From Promethearchaeia archaeon (GTDB lineage: Archaea; Asgardarchaeota; Lokiarchaeia; Sigyniarchaeales; SOKP01), in assembly GCA_029856145.1 (NCBI GenBank), contig JAHQWK010000011.1, forward strand, positions 62,001 to 126,000: a stretch of 64,000 nucleotides of DNA. The letters are read 5' to 3'. Below are positions 45,004-54,034 of the stretch, in pieces. Position 1 is the stretch's first letter, and every line of letters begins with the position of its first letter. Under the pieces are notes generated by a model. The model was not told where the DNA came from. It ran no database searches and saw only the letters and a list, made by a program, of their open reading frames with translations. A program made the position numbers and the translations under genes.

Positions 45004-45888
45004 TTAAAATTGTTTAAAGAGCTTTATATTTCTACTTTTTAATATATCTCTAAATTCTATTGATTGATAAGCAGATGCAAATGATTCTTGGGCATCCTCA
45101 ATTGCGCCATAAAAAATAAAGTTCGAAAACCACGTTACTATGAACATTATACTAGCTCTTCGGTATCGGGTATGAAATTTGATATTTAAACGCGGTGAAG
45201 AAAATTGAAAAAGAAAAAGGTTGGCCGCCGTTCCAACTGGAAGTCTCAATGATGTACTAATTAATTGTTGAGTCTCTAATATATGAGCTAAACTTTCTAA
45301 ATTTACAACTCCTCCATCAATCCATATTCTTTCAACACCTATATCTTTTAACCCATCAATTATATTCACATTATTAGGTTGATTTTTATCTGTAAGATAT
45401 GTATATCTTTGGTTAGAAGTCATGTTTTCTGAACCAAGAATTAGTATTACAACAGATTTTATTTTGAATTTCCGTATTACTTCTACTTCTTTCTTATTTT
45501 TCAGATTTGAAATTGTATTATATATATATTGTTCTGTTGTAATTCCATTTTCTTTAAGATACTCAATTCCTGCTATTCTTGATTCAAGATTTCCTCCTAA
45601 TATGAAGGGAGGGTTAAAATGATCTAAATAAAATTCTAAATATTTTATCATTGATTTAGGAGTTGTAGCGGAAATTTCTATTAAATTGGGAATTTTATAT
45701 TTTTCTGATAATGATTGATGTGTTTCGATGCGTTTGATTGCTTTTTGAGTGCTAAAAACTTCTGGATTTTTCCGGTCTACAATAGTTTCATTCTGATAAA
45801 AAATTGTACCAATTAGAACGGGTGGTAAATCAAATTGTCCTCTTCCTAATTTTATATTCCCATAAGTATAATATTCAGCATCATCCAT
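45004..45888 (-). CDS. MtrH-like methyltransferase
   Basis: The chain aligns by eye with tetrahydromethanopterin S-methyltransferase subunit H: P-P-V-L-I-G-T-I-F-Y (about residues 20-29), the helix ending at E-K-Y-K-I-P-N-L-I-E-I-S-A-T-T-P (about 58-75), S-R-I-A-G-I-E-Y-L-K-E-N-G (about 103-115) and Y-N-T-I (about 123-126). MtrH transfers methyl groups between a corrinoid protein and tetrahydromethanopterin. The other Mtr subunits are not here, and stand-alone MtrH paralogs often work with their own corrinoid proteins on methylated compounds. The segment after residue 240 is unusually aromatic. Activity and methyl donor remain unknown. Confidence 0.72.
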   Translation of the reverse strand: MDDAEYYTYGNIKLGRGQFDLPPVLIGTIFYQNETIVDRKNPEVFSTQKAIKRIETHQSLSEKYKIPNLIEISATTPKSMIKYLEFYLDHFNPPFILGGNLESRIAGIEYLKENGITTEQYIYNTISNLKNKKEVEVIRKFKIKSVVILILGSENMTSNQRYTYLTDKNQPNNVNIIDGLKDIGVERIWIDGGVVNLESLAHILETQQLISTSLRLPVGTAANLFLFQFSSPRLNIKFHTRYRRASIMFIVTWFSNFIFYGAIEDAQESFASAYQSIEFRDILKSRNIKLFKQF

Positions 45889-46017
45889 TTTGAGATCAAC
45901 AAATAAATTTTATACTAATAATAGGAATAAAAAACTATTTAATCTGCTTACTTTTTCAATAGAAAGATATGTTTTCTATATTTTTTCTAACATCACTAAT
46001 GTAACAAGATTATATGT

Positions 46018-46332
46018 TTGAAGACTATTAATTATTTAAAAATTAAATTAACTCGAAATTATAGAGAAAATATGATTAAAATGGATGATGAAAACATATC
46101 ACAAGTTAATGTTGCAGCATATTATCTTGCACAAAAAGGCTACACTTATGACAAACTCTGCTGGATGTTAGCACAAAGACAGTTACTCATTCAAAGGGAC
46201 CCAGCTTATAATCAGGAAGGAAGGATAAGAGAAAAAGCTGCTGAAATATTTTATTCTGACCCAACCTATGATATTTTGTGCTACTTAATTTCAGAAATAG
46301 ATATTGCGATGAAATTAAGTAAGAAACAGTGA
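46018..46332 (+). CDS. Stand-alone Y-D-x-L-C-[WY] repeat domain protein
   Basis: Two repeats of one motif make up this small protein: Y-D-K-L-C-W at 44-49 and Y-D-I-L-C-Y at 84-89, 40 residues apart. Around them V-A-A-Y-Y-L-A-Q-K-G and A-A-E-I-F-Y-S-D-P match the C-terminal module of the gelsolin-domain protein at 24.6 kb. Function is unknown; the helix plus Y-D-x-L-C-[WY] turn arrangement suggests a protein-interaction module. The frame opens with TTG at 46018, but the ATG at 46072, after an AGAGAAAA site, is a more usual start and keeps both repeats. The gene is convergent with the vWA/RING gene. Confidence 0.7.
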   Translation: MKTINYLKIKLTRNYRENMIKMDDENISQVNVAAYYLAQKGYTYDKLCWMLAQRQLLIQRDPAYNQEGRIREKAAEIFYSDPTYDILCYLISEIDIAMKLSKKQ

Positions 46333-46365
46333 TTTATTCGCTTTGTAAGATTCTGGTTAAAAAAT

Positions 46366-47571
46366 TTAATAAAGATGAAGTTTCGATTCACAGGTGCGAC
46401 AATGGCTTTCTTTTAATTTCTTAAAACAATCCTCGTGATAAAGAGCATTACATTGAAGATTACCACATTGTACTGCGGCCTGACCTTTCTCAAAGATTAA
46501 ATGGCAAACAGGACATGCATTAAAAAGGGCTTCCTCTCCAAGTAACCCAACATCTTGAATATATTTAGCTGGCATGATTTCAGGTTTTTTAGCTGTTTCT
46601 TCTTTAAAACCCTTTGTAAGAGTACGTAATTTTTGAATTTGAGTGACTTCTATAGGGATTCTTAACAGATAAAAGCAATGAGGGCATCTAGCAGTACCAG
46701 ATCTTTTTACTTTATGATTTTTTTGGGAATCTGCCCATGCAGCTAAACAATGAATATGAAAAGGTGTAGTACAATTAGGGCAATACCTCCCTGTAACATA
46801 AAAAGAGCCCTTTGTATAGGGATTTTTATCAGAAAAACAAATCGAACATTTCTTAAAATCAACTTCTCCTCTTATTTGTTTTGAACGTTGTTCTTGATCT
46901 TTTGTTAGGTCTTGAACTCTTAATAAATCCGCTGCAATTTTTCTAAGAAACGCTGGGTTTTCTATAAGAGCTTCTTTCCCAGCCCCATACTTTTTATAAT
47001 TATCATCTGCAATTTCTTGTGCTGATCTAATTAATGACTCATGATCATTATTATAAAAGTATCTACCACCTGTGATATCACTTATTTTCTTTAGTATATT
47101 ATCTCGTCTTGTATTTCCAAGACCAAAAGTATCAATTCTGATATTTAAACCTTGAGCAAGACGTGCCATTTTTAAAGGATCAACAGCAGACTTCATATAA
47201 TTTCCATCAGAAATCAAAACTATTCTTGGAGTTTTAGCACCAATTTTACGTAATTCAGCGATTAAAGTTTTAATCGATAAAGCTAATGCATCACCCATCG
47301 CAGAATAACCTCCACAATGTAAGGAACTCAAGGCTTTATTGATGTTATCTCCGAAACTAGCGGTTGTAAAGTCTATCATCTTTTTTGGTTTGTCAGAATA
47401 TTTTATTAACGCAAAAGCACTTAAACTATCTAGATTGGATCTTTCCCTTATCAAAGTTTTAGCCGCGGAAATACAACAAGCTAATCGGTTAGGACTGAAA
47501 TCCTTTCTATACATCGACCTTGACGTATCTATACATATGACGAGATTCTCTGGAATTCTATTGTCTGACAT
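46366..47571 (-). CDS. vWA domain protein with two RING-like zinc fingers
   Basis: Residues about 8-190 form a von Willebrand A domain with the MIDAS motif D-T-S-R-S (15-19) and a later S-D-G (121-123). Two zinc modules follow. The first is C242-x2-C245, C264-x2-C267, H272/H274-C275 and C296-x2-C299. The second is C353-x2-C356, C369 and C374, H379-C382 and C391-x2-C394. Both have the C-C / C-C / H-C / C-C cross-brace of RING/PHD fingers. The layout resembles eukaryotic p44/Ssl1 (TFIIH) and also RING ubiquitin ligases. Ubiquitin ligase or transcription-factor assembly roles are both possible. It may take part in the Asgard ubiquitin system. No E1, E2 or ubiquitin gene is adjacent. Confidence 0.75.
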   Translation of the reverse strand: MSDNRIPENLVICIDTSRSMYRKDFSPNRLACCISAAKTLIRERSNLDSLSAFALIKYSDKPKKMIDFTTASFGDNINKALSSLHCGGYSAMGDALALSIKTLIAELRKIGAKTPRIVLISDGNYMKSAVDPLKMARLAQGLNIRIDTFGLGNTRRDNILKKISDITGGRYFYNNDHESLIRSAQEIADDNYKKYGAGKEALIENPAFLRKIAADLLRVQDLTKDQEQRSKQIRGEVDFKKCSICFSDKNPYTKGSFYVTGRYCPNCTTPFHIHCLAAWADSQKNHKVKRSGTARCPHCFYLLRIPIEVTQIQKLRTLTKGFKEETAKKPEIMPAKYIQDVGLLGEEALFNACPVCHLIFEKGQAAVQCGNLQCNALYHEDCFKKLKESHCRTCESKLHLY

Positions 47572-47790
47572 TTTAATTAAAGTATTTGCCGTGTCTATTT
47601 TTTAATGTGTAGCAAATGATCTTTTTGATTCACTCTTTTTTTAAATGTTTATTAATAACTAATTAATTAATACTGCTTCAATTAGATAAAGTTTATTTTT
47701 ACAAAAAAAAATAATATTTAATAAGACCTATATTACTATTAAAATTAAGAATATTAGTAAAAAGAAAATTGATATTAAATTTGATGCGTA

Positions 47791-48999
47791 ATGTCAGAAA
47801 ATAGTAGTAAAAATGTAGCTATTAAAGATTTCTTTAAAAGAAATGTTCTAATAAATGAACTTGAAGAAGTTTTAAGATTTAAACTGGATTCACTAATAGG
47901 TGTTGATAAAATTAGTTCTGATCATTTAGTTAATGAAGGAATAAAAACTATTGACGATTTAGCTAATTTATCTGTCTCAAATCTGCCTGAAATAAAAGAA
48001 ATCCTCCCAAATATGCTACTAAAATGGGTAAAAATTGCTAAAGTTATCCAAAAGAATGTACAAGAACAACTTCGTCGACATAAAAAGATCCTGATGATAG
48101 GACTCGATTCAGCAGGCAAGACATCTATCCTAGCTGTAGTTCAAGATAAGTTTTCTATCATAAAGTCATTGTTACCAACGAGAGGCGTCAAAAGAGAGAA
48201 ACTGGACTTTTTCGGTTATCCAATAGTCTCGTGGGATTTAGGCGGGCAAGTACAATACAGAGAGAAACTTTACTTTAATAGACCTGAACTTTTCTTTACA
48301 GAGGCAGATATAATGTTGTATGTTGTCGACTCGCAGGATCCAGATAGAATTCCTGAGGCTGCTAACTATTTTCGAGAGGTTTTAAAGGTATTAAAAGATT
48401 TACATGAGAAACCTGAACTCTTGATTGTTTTAAGCAAAAGTGATCAAGATATACGTAAAACACTACAATGGCAACAAAATGTCACAAGCGTAAAAAACAA
48501 GTTTAACAGTATTGTCGCCGATTATGAAGATTTTGTTGTCGATTATTGCGATACAACAGTGTTTCAAAGAGAAACTATAATGCAAATGTTCAGTATTGCA
48601 TTAAAGAAAGTTTCTGATACTTCTGAAATAATCGAACACATCCTTGAAGAGTTTACACATCAAGTAGAAGCAAAAGCATCAAGCTTAGTATCAATGGATG
48701 GATTAATTTTCGGTAGTTACACAGGTTCCGATACAGATGAAATGCTTATAAATAATACAGCTTTATTACTTCAAACGCTTTCAAACTTTTATAATTCGAT
48801 AGGGTTAATTAGAGAAAAGTCAATAAAACTAGAGTTACCTCTTAATGGGTTCACAATTCGGGGCGAAAAATTATTTGAGTATTCTGAATTGCAGATCCCC
48901 GTATATTTATGGATGCTTTCTCAAAATCCAGAATTATTAGAGGGCAAAATTGATTATTTCAGAGAACAACTGCTTCCGTTGATAAACCTTTTTCTATAA
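47791..48999 (+). CDS. Arf-like GTPase fused to N-terminal helical and C-terminal roadblock-like domains
   Basis: Three parts are visible. Residues about 15-95 are an all-helical HhH/SAM-like domain with I-G-V-D-K-I and N-E-G-I-K-T-I-D-D-L-A. Residues 98-280 form an Arf/SR-beta-like G domain: G1 G-L-D-S-A-G-K-T (104-111), switch threonine T130, G3 W-D-L-G-G-Q (148-153) and G4 S-K-S-D (215-218), a variant of N-K-x-D that changes the first residue. Residues about 290-402 resemble a roadblock/longin domain (S-L-V-S-M-D-G-L-I-F-G-S-Y-T-G). Roadblock domains regulate or dock GTPases, so this may be an autonomous switch with its own regulator. It is an unusual fusion, most likely membrane-associated by partners. 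Confidence 0.85.
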   Translation: MSENSSKNVAIKDFFKRNVLINELEEVLRFKLDSLIGVDKISSDHLVNEGIKTIDDLANLSVSNLPEIKEILPNMLLKWVKIAKVIQKNVQEQLRRHKKILMIGLDSAGKTSILAVVQDKFSIIKSLLPTRGVKREKLDFFGYPIVSWDLGGQVQYREKLYFNRPELFFTEADIMLYVVDSQDPDRIPEAANYFREVLKVLKDLHEKPELLIVLSKSDQDIRKTLQWQQNVTSVKNKFNSIVADYEDFVVDYCDTTVFQRETIMQMFSIALKKVSDTSEIIEHILEEFTHQVEAKASSLVSMDGLIFGSYTGSDTDEMLINNTALLLQTLSNFYNSIGLIREKSIKLELPLNGFTIRGEKLFEYSELQIPVYLWMLSQNPELLEGKIDYFREQLLPLINLFL

Positions 49000-49037
49000 A
49001 TTTCTTTATCTTTTTTGGATGTATAATCCAGTAAAAC

Positions 49038-49256
49038 TTAATTCAATTCCAATTCTTTATTTGCTGTAAGTAAAAACTCATTACATTTATCTAGCATTTT
49101 AATGGCATTATCTAATTTTACCACCACAGATTCTAAACCTTTTTCTTTAGCAATGTTTCGCCATTTTAAGAAACTTTCTTTATGTGAATCATTATGATCT
49201 GCCCAATGTTTACATAATTTTGATAATTTTAAAATATCTTTATCCAGTTTATCCAA
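49038..49256 (-). CDS. Small helical His-rich protein
   Basis: A 72-residue, mainly helical protein with H-W-A-D-H-N-D-S-H (about residues 17-25), a histidine cluster, and a second helix A-I-K-M-L-D-K-C-N-E. Similar small proteins with H-W-x2-H-N segments occur in anaerobes and are often found near CO dehydrogenase or metal-handling genes, but no activity is established to my knowledge. It lies in the gap before cdhA on the same strand, so a link to nickel or iron handling is a guess. Confidence 0.5.
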   Translation of the reverse strand: MDKLDKDILKLSKLCKHWADHNDSHKESFLKWRNIAKEKGLESVVVKLDNAIKMLDKCNEFLLTANKELELN

Positions 49257-49562
49257 AATGTCTCACATCTTTAATATTGATCTGATTTTGTAATGAAAAT
49301 AAGCTTTACACATTAACTTTTGGTTTTTCTATTTAATTAGATTTAAATAATAATATCTAATTATTGATTACTCTTATTAAATTAGAATTGAAAGATTATA
49401 CAAGAAATTGTAGACTTTGATGTTGAAGTAAAAGCTTGTAATTTTTTTTTAGAAAGATTAAGGGATTTAACTAAGTAATAAGTTAAAAATTTGAATATTT
49501 CTAGAAATTAAAATAAATCAGTAAATAAATAATTATAAAATAAATAAAAAAAGATAAATAAA
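49257..49562. other. AT-rich intergenic region downstream of cdhA
   Basis: This 306-base gap, between the cdhA stop and the start of the small His-rich gene on the same strand, shows no protein-like frame or repeat. It contains a probable terminator for cdhA and the promoter for the small gene. Confidence 0.4.
49546..49552 (-). terminator. Candidate T-tract terminator for cdhA
   Basis: An A7 run on the + strand (T tract for the minus-strand transcript) lies about ten bases beyond the cdhA stop codon. Confidence 0.3.
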
Positions 49563-51911
49563 TTAAGTTCGACACAATCTTTTTAAGAGTGTAGGATCCA
49601 CGATTTCTTTTGGCTTCCAGCCTCTTTCTTTTAGAAATTCCTGAATTTCATCTTTCATATTAATTGGGATATCTGCTTCGACTCGAACAAATTTTTCTAA
49701 ATCGTTTGGAAATTGGACACCTTTGTATTTTCTCTCTAAGTCAATCCAATGAGAAAGTTTAATCATTCTTCCTTTAGAGTTATCTGCTGGTCTCAAACAT
49801 AATTTAGCAACAAGGCAGATCGCTTGTTCAATAGATTCGGCAGTAGTTAATAGATGTTCTGGACCTGGACCAACTAGATGATCGGCAGTTCCATCTCTAG
49901 CATTATATACTTTCCAAGTATCTTCATCATCAGACCTTCCAATATACATACGCCTATATTCTGCTGAATGAGGACCACAAACCGCAGGAACTCCTACTCC
50001 GTTAGCCATGCTCGCGATACTCGCGGCTTTCTGGCTCATCGCACCCCACGCAACACCGACTGCACCTACACGATTAAGAACATAATCGGCAATCTCTTCA
50101 AAATTTCCCCTTAAAGGGCGCCTTGCGAATATATTAGCGACTTTTAAAGCTGCTCCAGTGATATGCGGATTAGAGACGCATGAACCAACATTAATTAAGC
50201 CACCTCTGTCAAAATCTCCGGGGAATCGGTCGTAAAGTGTTTTACCCTCTTCATCCTTGACTAATCCAATATCCATCGCTCCGCAACCAGAAACTACAAC
50301 GATATAATTCCTTACACAAAATTCTTCTGCCATTAAGTATAATTCTTGAATATCTTTAGCATAATTAGCACATCCTATAATTGCGACAATACCGGGTATT
50401 TCTCCTAACACAATAGGAGCCCCAACATTGCGGATTTCTGTGTCCATAATTGGACCGCGACCAGATCTACAATTATATTTTTCATTCCGAATTTTTTCTC
50501 TTCCCGCATACATGATTAAAGTTAAAGGAGATACTTCCTTCATACAATCGGCTTCACACCTACCACAATCCAAACAAGAATCATATACTTCTTCTAATAA
50601 TGAAAAATCACCATCCTTTACCATTGCCACACCTTCAACAATTGGTAAATCGTTTGGACAATTCCTCTGGCAATTGCCACAACCATTACAATTCATTGCC
50701 ATATCAATACAGCCTTGCTCATCAGGAACGGCGCTTTTAGCTTTTCTTATAGGTTTGACTTTAATAGCCGTTTCAACCGCAACTTTTCCTGCCTTTATTG
50801 GATCTAGGATTAATACCCCATCCATTTTGCCACTAACTAAATCTTCTATTATTTCTTCAGCAGGATCATTAGTTCGATCAGGTAATCCGCCCATAATTTT
50901 TTCATTTGTAGCAATAAACGGAGCATTTACTAGTTTTGCTTGCTCGTGGGCGCGAAGATTAACGCATTGTTCATCAACCATTACGACATCGGCTAGCCCA
51001 GAGCGAATGTAAAACATCTGACGGGAGAGAGAACCAACGATTTTAGCACCAGAATAGTATCTAGTTAGATCTAATGCAGTACAACAAATTGCACCTACAT
51101 CTACTTTGCTATCTAAGTTATTTTCTCTCATGTAATCAACAAGTTCTACACCGGGGGCAACATTATGACCTATCATTAGAATTGTTGCTTTATTTTCAGC
51201 ATCCATCGTGCCCATTCCTAATTCTACTATTGGAACATCTGGATCACCCATTGGAAATCCATATGCTGCAATCTGGACTGCATCAGAAATCTCCATTCCT
51301 ACTGAATCTGCTAGACCTGCTAAAAAGCTTTTAGCCTCATAGTCTAAATAATTTGACTCTTGACCCGTGTGACCCGCGGCTAAGAGATGCGTGATAGTGC
51401 TTTGTACCCACTCCATCGCAGTCTCTAAATCCTCAAGGGTCTCAGGTTTCATTCCCACTACTAATCGAGTATGTGGCATCTCTACAGCGATATTGTTTCC
51501 AAAATTAATGGGTACATTGCCATATTTCTCTTTGAGCCAATGTAGTAGATGATCACCATGAGCCGAGTGACACGCTGCACCTATACAACAGGCAATCTCC
51601 ACTATTTTTGCGCATGCACCTTCTATGTTAATACCACACGCTCCTGTTCGCCCTTTGGAAAGGTTACATTTCCCGTATGTACATAGACAACACATATCAC
51701 AGATCGGCATGTAAAACGGTTTGTACCTTTCCATCATTTTAAAAAACCATGATCGCAGCGTAGGTATATGAGGCGAGGCTGTCGGTCCAAGTGGTTCCCA
51801 TTCAGTTTCATCTCCATATGATATTTTCCCAGTAGTAAGTTCAAATCCTTTAATTGTACCGAGAGGGCCTTTATACTCATCTATTTTGATTTTAGCTCCT
51901 CTTTTTTCCAT
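49563..51911 (-). CDS. cdhA: ACDS-type CO dehydrogenase alpha subunit
   Basis: CdhA is the nickel-iron-sulfur CO-oxidising subunit of the archaeal acetyl-CoA decarbonylase/synthase. The N-terminal cluster C-D-M-C-C-L-C-T-Y-G-K-C (about residues 70-81), then ferredoxin-like C-x2-C-x2-C-x3-C-P and C-x2-C-x2-C-x3-C motifs near 400-450, and later conserved segments such as V-G-S-C-V-S-N and G-P-H-S-A-E-Y-R-R match the family. Length 782 is normal. In most organisms cdhA lies with cdhBCDE; here none is present in the window, so the rest must be elsewhere. It supports Wood-Ljungdahl chemistry, either acetyl-CoA cleavage or synthesis. Codon use looks like its neighbours. Confidence 0.95.
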   Translation of the reverse strand: MEKRGAKIKIDEYKGPLGTIKGFELTTGKISYGDETEWEPLGPTASPHIPTLRSWFFKMMERYKPFYMPICDMCCLCTYGKCNLSKGRTGACGINIEGACAKIVEIACCIGAACHSAHGDHLLHWLKEKYGNVPINFGNNIAVEMPHTRLVVGMKPETLEDLETAMEWVQSTITHLLAAGHTGQESNYLDYEAKSFLAGLADSVGMEISDAVQIAAYGFPMGDPDVPIVELGMGTMDAENKATILMIGHNVAPGVELVDYMRENNLDSKVDVGAICCTALDLTRYYSGAKIVGSLSRQMFYIRSGLADVVMVDEQCVNLRAHEQAKLVNAPFIATNEKIMGGLPDRTNDPAEEIIEDLVSGKMDGVLILDPIKAGKVAVETAIKVKPIRKAKSAVPDEQGCIDMAMNCNGCGNCQRNCPNDLPIVEGVAMVKDGDFSLLEEVYDSCLDCGRCEADCMKEVSPLTLIMYAGREKIRNEKYNCRSGRGPIMDTEIRNVGAPIVLGEIPGIVAIIGCANYAKDIQELYLMAEEFCVRNYIVVVSGCGAMDIGLVKDEEGKTLYDRFPGDFDRGGLINVGSCVSNPHITGAALKVANIFARRPLRGNFEEIADYVLNRVGAVGVAWGAMSQKAASIASMANGVGVPAVCGPHSAEYRRMYIGRSDDEDTWKVYNARDGTADHLVGPGPEHLLTTAESIEQAICLVAKLCLRPADNSKGRMIKLSHWIDLERKYKGVQFPNDLEKFVRVEADIPINMKDEIQEFLKERGWKPKEIVDPTLLKRLCRT

Positions 51912-52103
51912 ATTTCAATTCACATTATTTTTAATTTGATTTTATATTGATTTTATGATATTTGAATATAATTAGAGTTATGGTAGATTTTATTTTAATT
52001 ATTATATTCCAAAACTCAAATTGTAATCTATATTAATTGAAAAAAGTGTGAAATTTCACTCAAATAATTTTTATCAGAAAAAGAATTAAAATTAGAATCC
52101 AGT

Positions 52104-52691
52104 TTAAAGAGTAGATAAGAAATCTGATACTGATTCTTTTGAATCTATTAATTTGTCATCTAATGTCTCTCCAATTAGGTCAAATTTGAATACGCATCTT
52201 TTATGCCCTAACAGGACACACTCAATTTCTTCAACATCGACATCAATTTTTAGCGTCTCAAACATGCCACTAAAGAGTCCTTGATAAAGCAAGCATAAGT
52301 TTTTTGCCATTATATTGTCTTTTTCCTCAGATGATAATGAATCTATTACTGTAATTAAGATGCTATTTTTTTTAAAATACCCTGTTATTTCTCCAAATCC
52401 CATAAGTTCTAATGCTTCAAGGTTCCCAAGAACGACTTCTTTTCTTGTTGCTATAGGCTCTGAGCTCCAATCTTTATTAGAGAAGAACTTTTCTACATAG
52501 TTTCGTCCAATAGTTTTACCGACCCAAACAAGGATATCATCTGCGTTAGTACCAGCAAAATCTGAGAATTCAATTAAATCAATTGGTCTTAGCATCAACA
52601 AACGTAAATCTTTCTTTTTATCACCGAAATATAATTGACCTGTTTTCTCGTCAATCATAATTTGTAAATCTTTTTTGAGTCTTTTAGACAT
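52104..52691 (-). CDS. V4R (Bet3-fold) domain protein
   Basis: The C-terminal part has the V4R pattern: L-L-Y-Q-G-L-F-S-G-M-F-E (about residues 133-144), I-E-C-V-L-L-G-H-K-R-C-V-F-K-F (about 156-170) with a cysteine and histidine near the ligand pocket. The V4R fold is related to Bet3/TRAPP subunits and to bacterial ligand-binding activator domains. The N-terminal 100 residues are not recognised, although D-I-L-V-W-V-G-K-T-I-G is strand-turn-rich. With Arf-like GTPases on each side of it, a TRAPP-like role is an attractive guess, but the family also includes small-molecule sensors. Confidence 0.7.
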   Translation of the reverse strand: MSKRLKKDLQIMIDEKTGQLYFGDKKKDLRLLMLRPIDLIEFSDFAGTNADDILVWVGKTIGRNYVEKFFSNKDWSSEPIATRKEVVLGNLEALELMGFGEITGYFKKNSILITVIDSLSSEEKDNIMAKNLCLLYQGLFSGMFETLKIDVDVEEIECVLLGHKRCVFKFDLIGETLDDKLIDSKESVSDFLSTL

Positions 52692-52853
52692 TGATTATCC
52701 CTAATTTGTTATCTAAAGAGAATTATTAAGTTTTTATTTCATATAATAGAAATTTAAACGGCTAGATATTTAAATTTAATGTTTAATACATCAAATCCTA
52801 ATCTTTTATCAAATTTGAGTATTTTTTAAGTCATATCGCATTAATAATAAAAA

Positions 52854-53852
52854 TTAAGAAGAAATTAAATCAAAAATCTCTGGTATTATATTATCGATAT
52901 TAAGATTAGTTTTTACTGAAGTTAATAAGAAATTCCATTTTCTATTTTTTATATTTTTGAAATTATAGAAATTAAAAAGTTCTTTTTCTAAGTTTTGAAC
53001 TTGACTGTCATAGTCTTCTTTAGAACATTTGATTAAATCAATTTTATTACCTAATATGAGCAATGGGATGCCCTCTAATTCATCTTTATTTATTACGTTC
53101 CAGAATTCGCTGCTTGATTCCTCAAATCTTCTCTGATTAGCAATATCAATCATATAGATAATAAGATTTGAATCTTGAAGCCCTATTAACCATTTTGGTC
53201 GAAATGATTTCTGTCCGGGCATATCCCATATTGCTAATAGCCCTTTTTCTTCTACTGGGATATATTCAATATTAAATTTCCTAGTTGGAGTAAAATAATT
53301 CTCGTTAAATTCTCCTGTTTTTAATCTTCTAACTAAGCTAGATTTTCCAACTTCATCAATTCCAAATAGGAAAACTTTAAAAAATGTTTCTCTTTGAAAA
53401 TAATAATCAATTTCGTAAGGTTTCTCAATTACTTCATCACCGAACCTTCGAATATCAATAAACATAGAAATTAATAAATTATCAACTTCCATTTCATCAT
53501 CGAAGGAATATCCATTACCGTTATTCAATAATTCATTTAATAATTCTTTAAATATTTCCTTATAGTCATAAGGATTATCTTCATTATCAAAAATTAAACC
53601 TAAGATAATTTTACCATTGATACAACAAGTATATAAATTTAATTCATTGAGGAATTGAGCAATAGGCTCATTAATTGCAAATTGCTTCAAATTTAATTGT
53701 TGAGAGCATTCTTCTTTATCATGTTCTTTTATAATATTATTAACAAGTATTTTATCTTTGATACTAATAATTTCATGAGGATAACTATAGATATTAAGAT
53801 CTTCCAAATCTTGGATTTTATTTCCTTTAAATAAAAAGATGTTATATAACAA
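52854..53852 (-). CDS. Arf/Rab-like GTPase with N-terminal longin-like domain
   Basis: The C-terminal half is an Arf-like G domain. G1 is G-I-D-E-V-G-K-S (164-171), G3 is W-D-M-P-G-Q (209-214), G4 is N-K-I-D (269-272) and G5 is T-S-V-K (311-314). Residues about 1-145 form a mixed alpha/beta domain with C-I-N-G-K-I-I-L-G-L-I (about 77-87), consistent with a longin/roadblock-like sensor. It has no terminal cysteine and no N-terminal glycine, so lipid attachment of Arf or Rab type is unlikely. The frame begins with TTG (53852). Sensor-GTPase fusions of this order are expected to link ligand or partner binding with the GTP switch. Confidence 0.8.
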   Translation of the reverse strand: MLYNIFLFKGNKIQDLEDLNIYSYPHEIISIKDKILVNNIIKEHDKEECSQQLNLKQFAINEPIAQFLNELNLYTCCINGKIILGLIFDNEDNPYDYKEIFKELLNELLNNGNGYSFDDEMEVDNLLISMFIDIRRFGDEVIEKPYEIDYYFQRETFFKVFLFGIDEVGKSSLVRRLKTGEFNENYFTPTRKFNIEYIPVEEKGLLAIWDMPGQKSFRPKWLIGLQDSNLIIYMIDIANQRRFEESSSEFWNVINKDELEGIPLLILGNKIDLIKCSKEDYDSQVQNLEKELFNFYNFKNIKNRKWNFLLTSVKTNLNIDNIIPEIFDLISS

Positions 53853-54034
53853 TTATATTTCCAGAATTCTTAATTCCTATATGTTTGAAAATAAAAATAA
53901 CTTAAAAAACGTTTGGAATCTTGCTGATTTTATATCCTTTTAAAGTTTTCGGTTTAAATTATAAAAGACAATCACTCTTTTGGTATTTATAAAAGAAACT
54001 AGAAATAAATCTGTTAAAAGTGAATTAATTAAAA

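Noticed and set aside
50428..51012. A 194-codon open frame on the plus strand inside cdhA
   Set aside because: It is antisense to a well-conserved, catalytically complete gene, and its translation is serine/proline-rich without domain pattern. It is a shadow frame.
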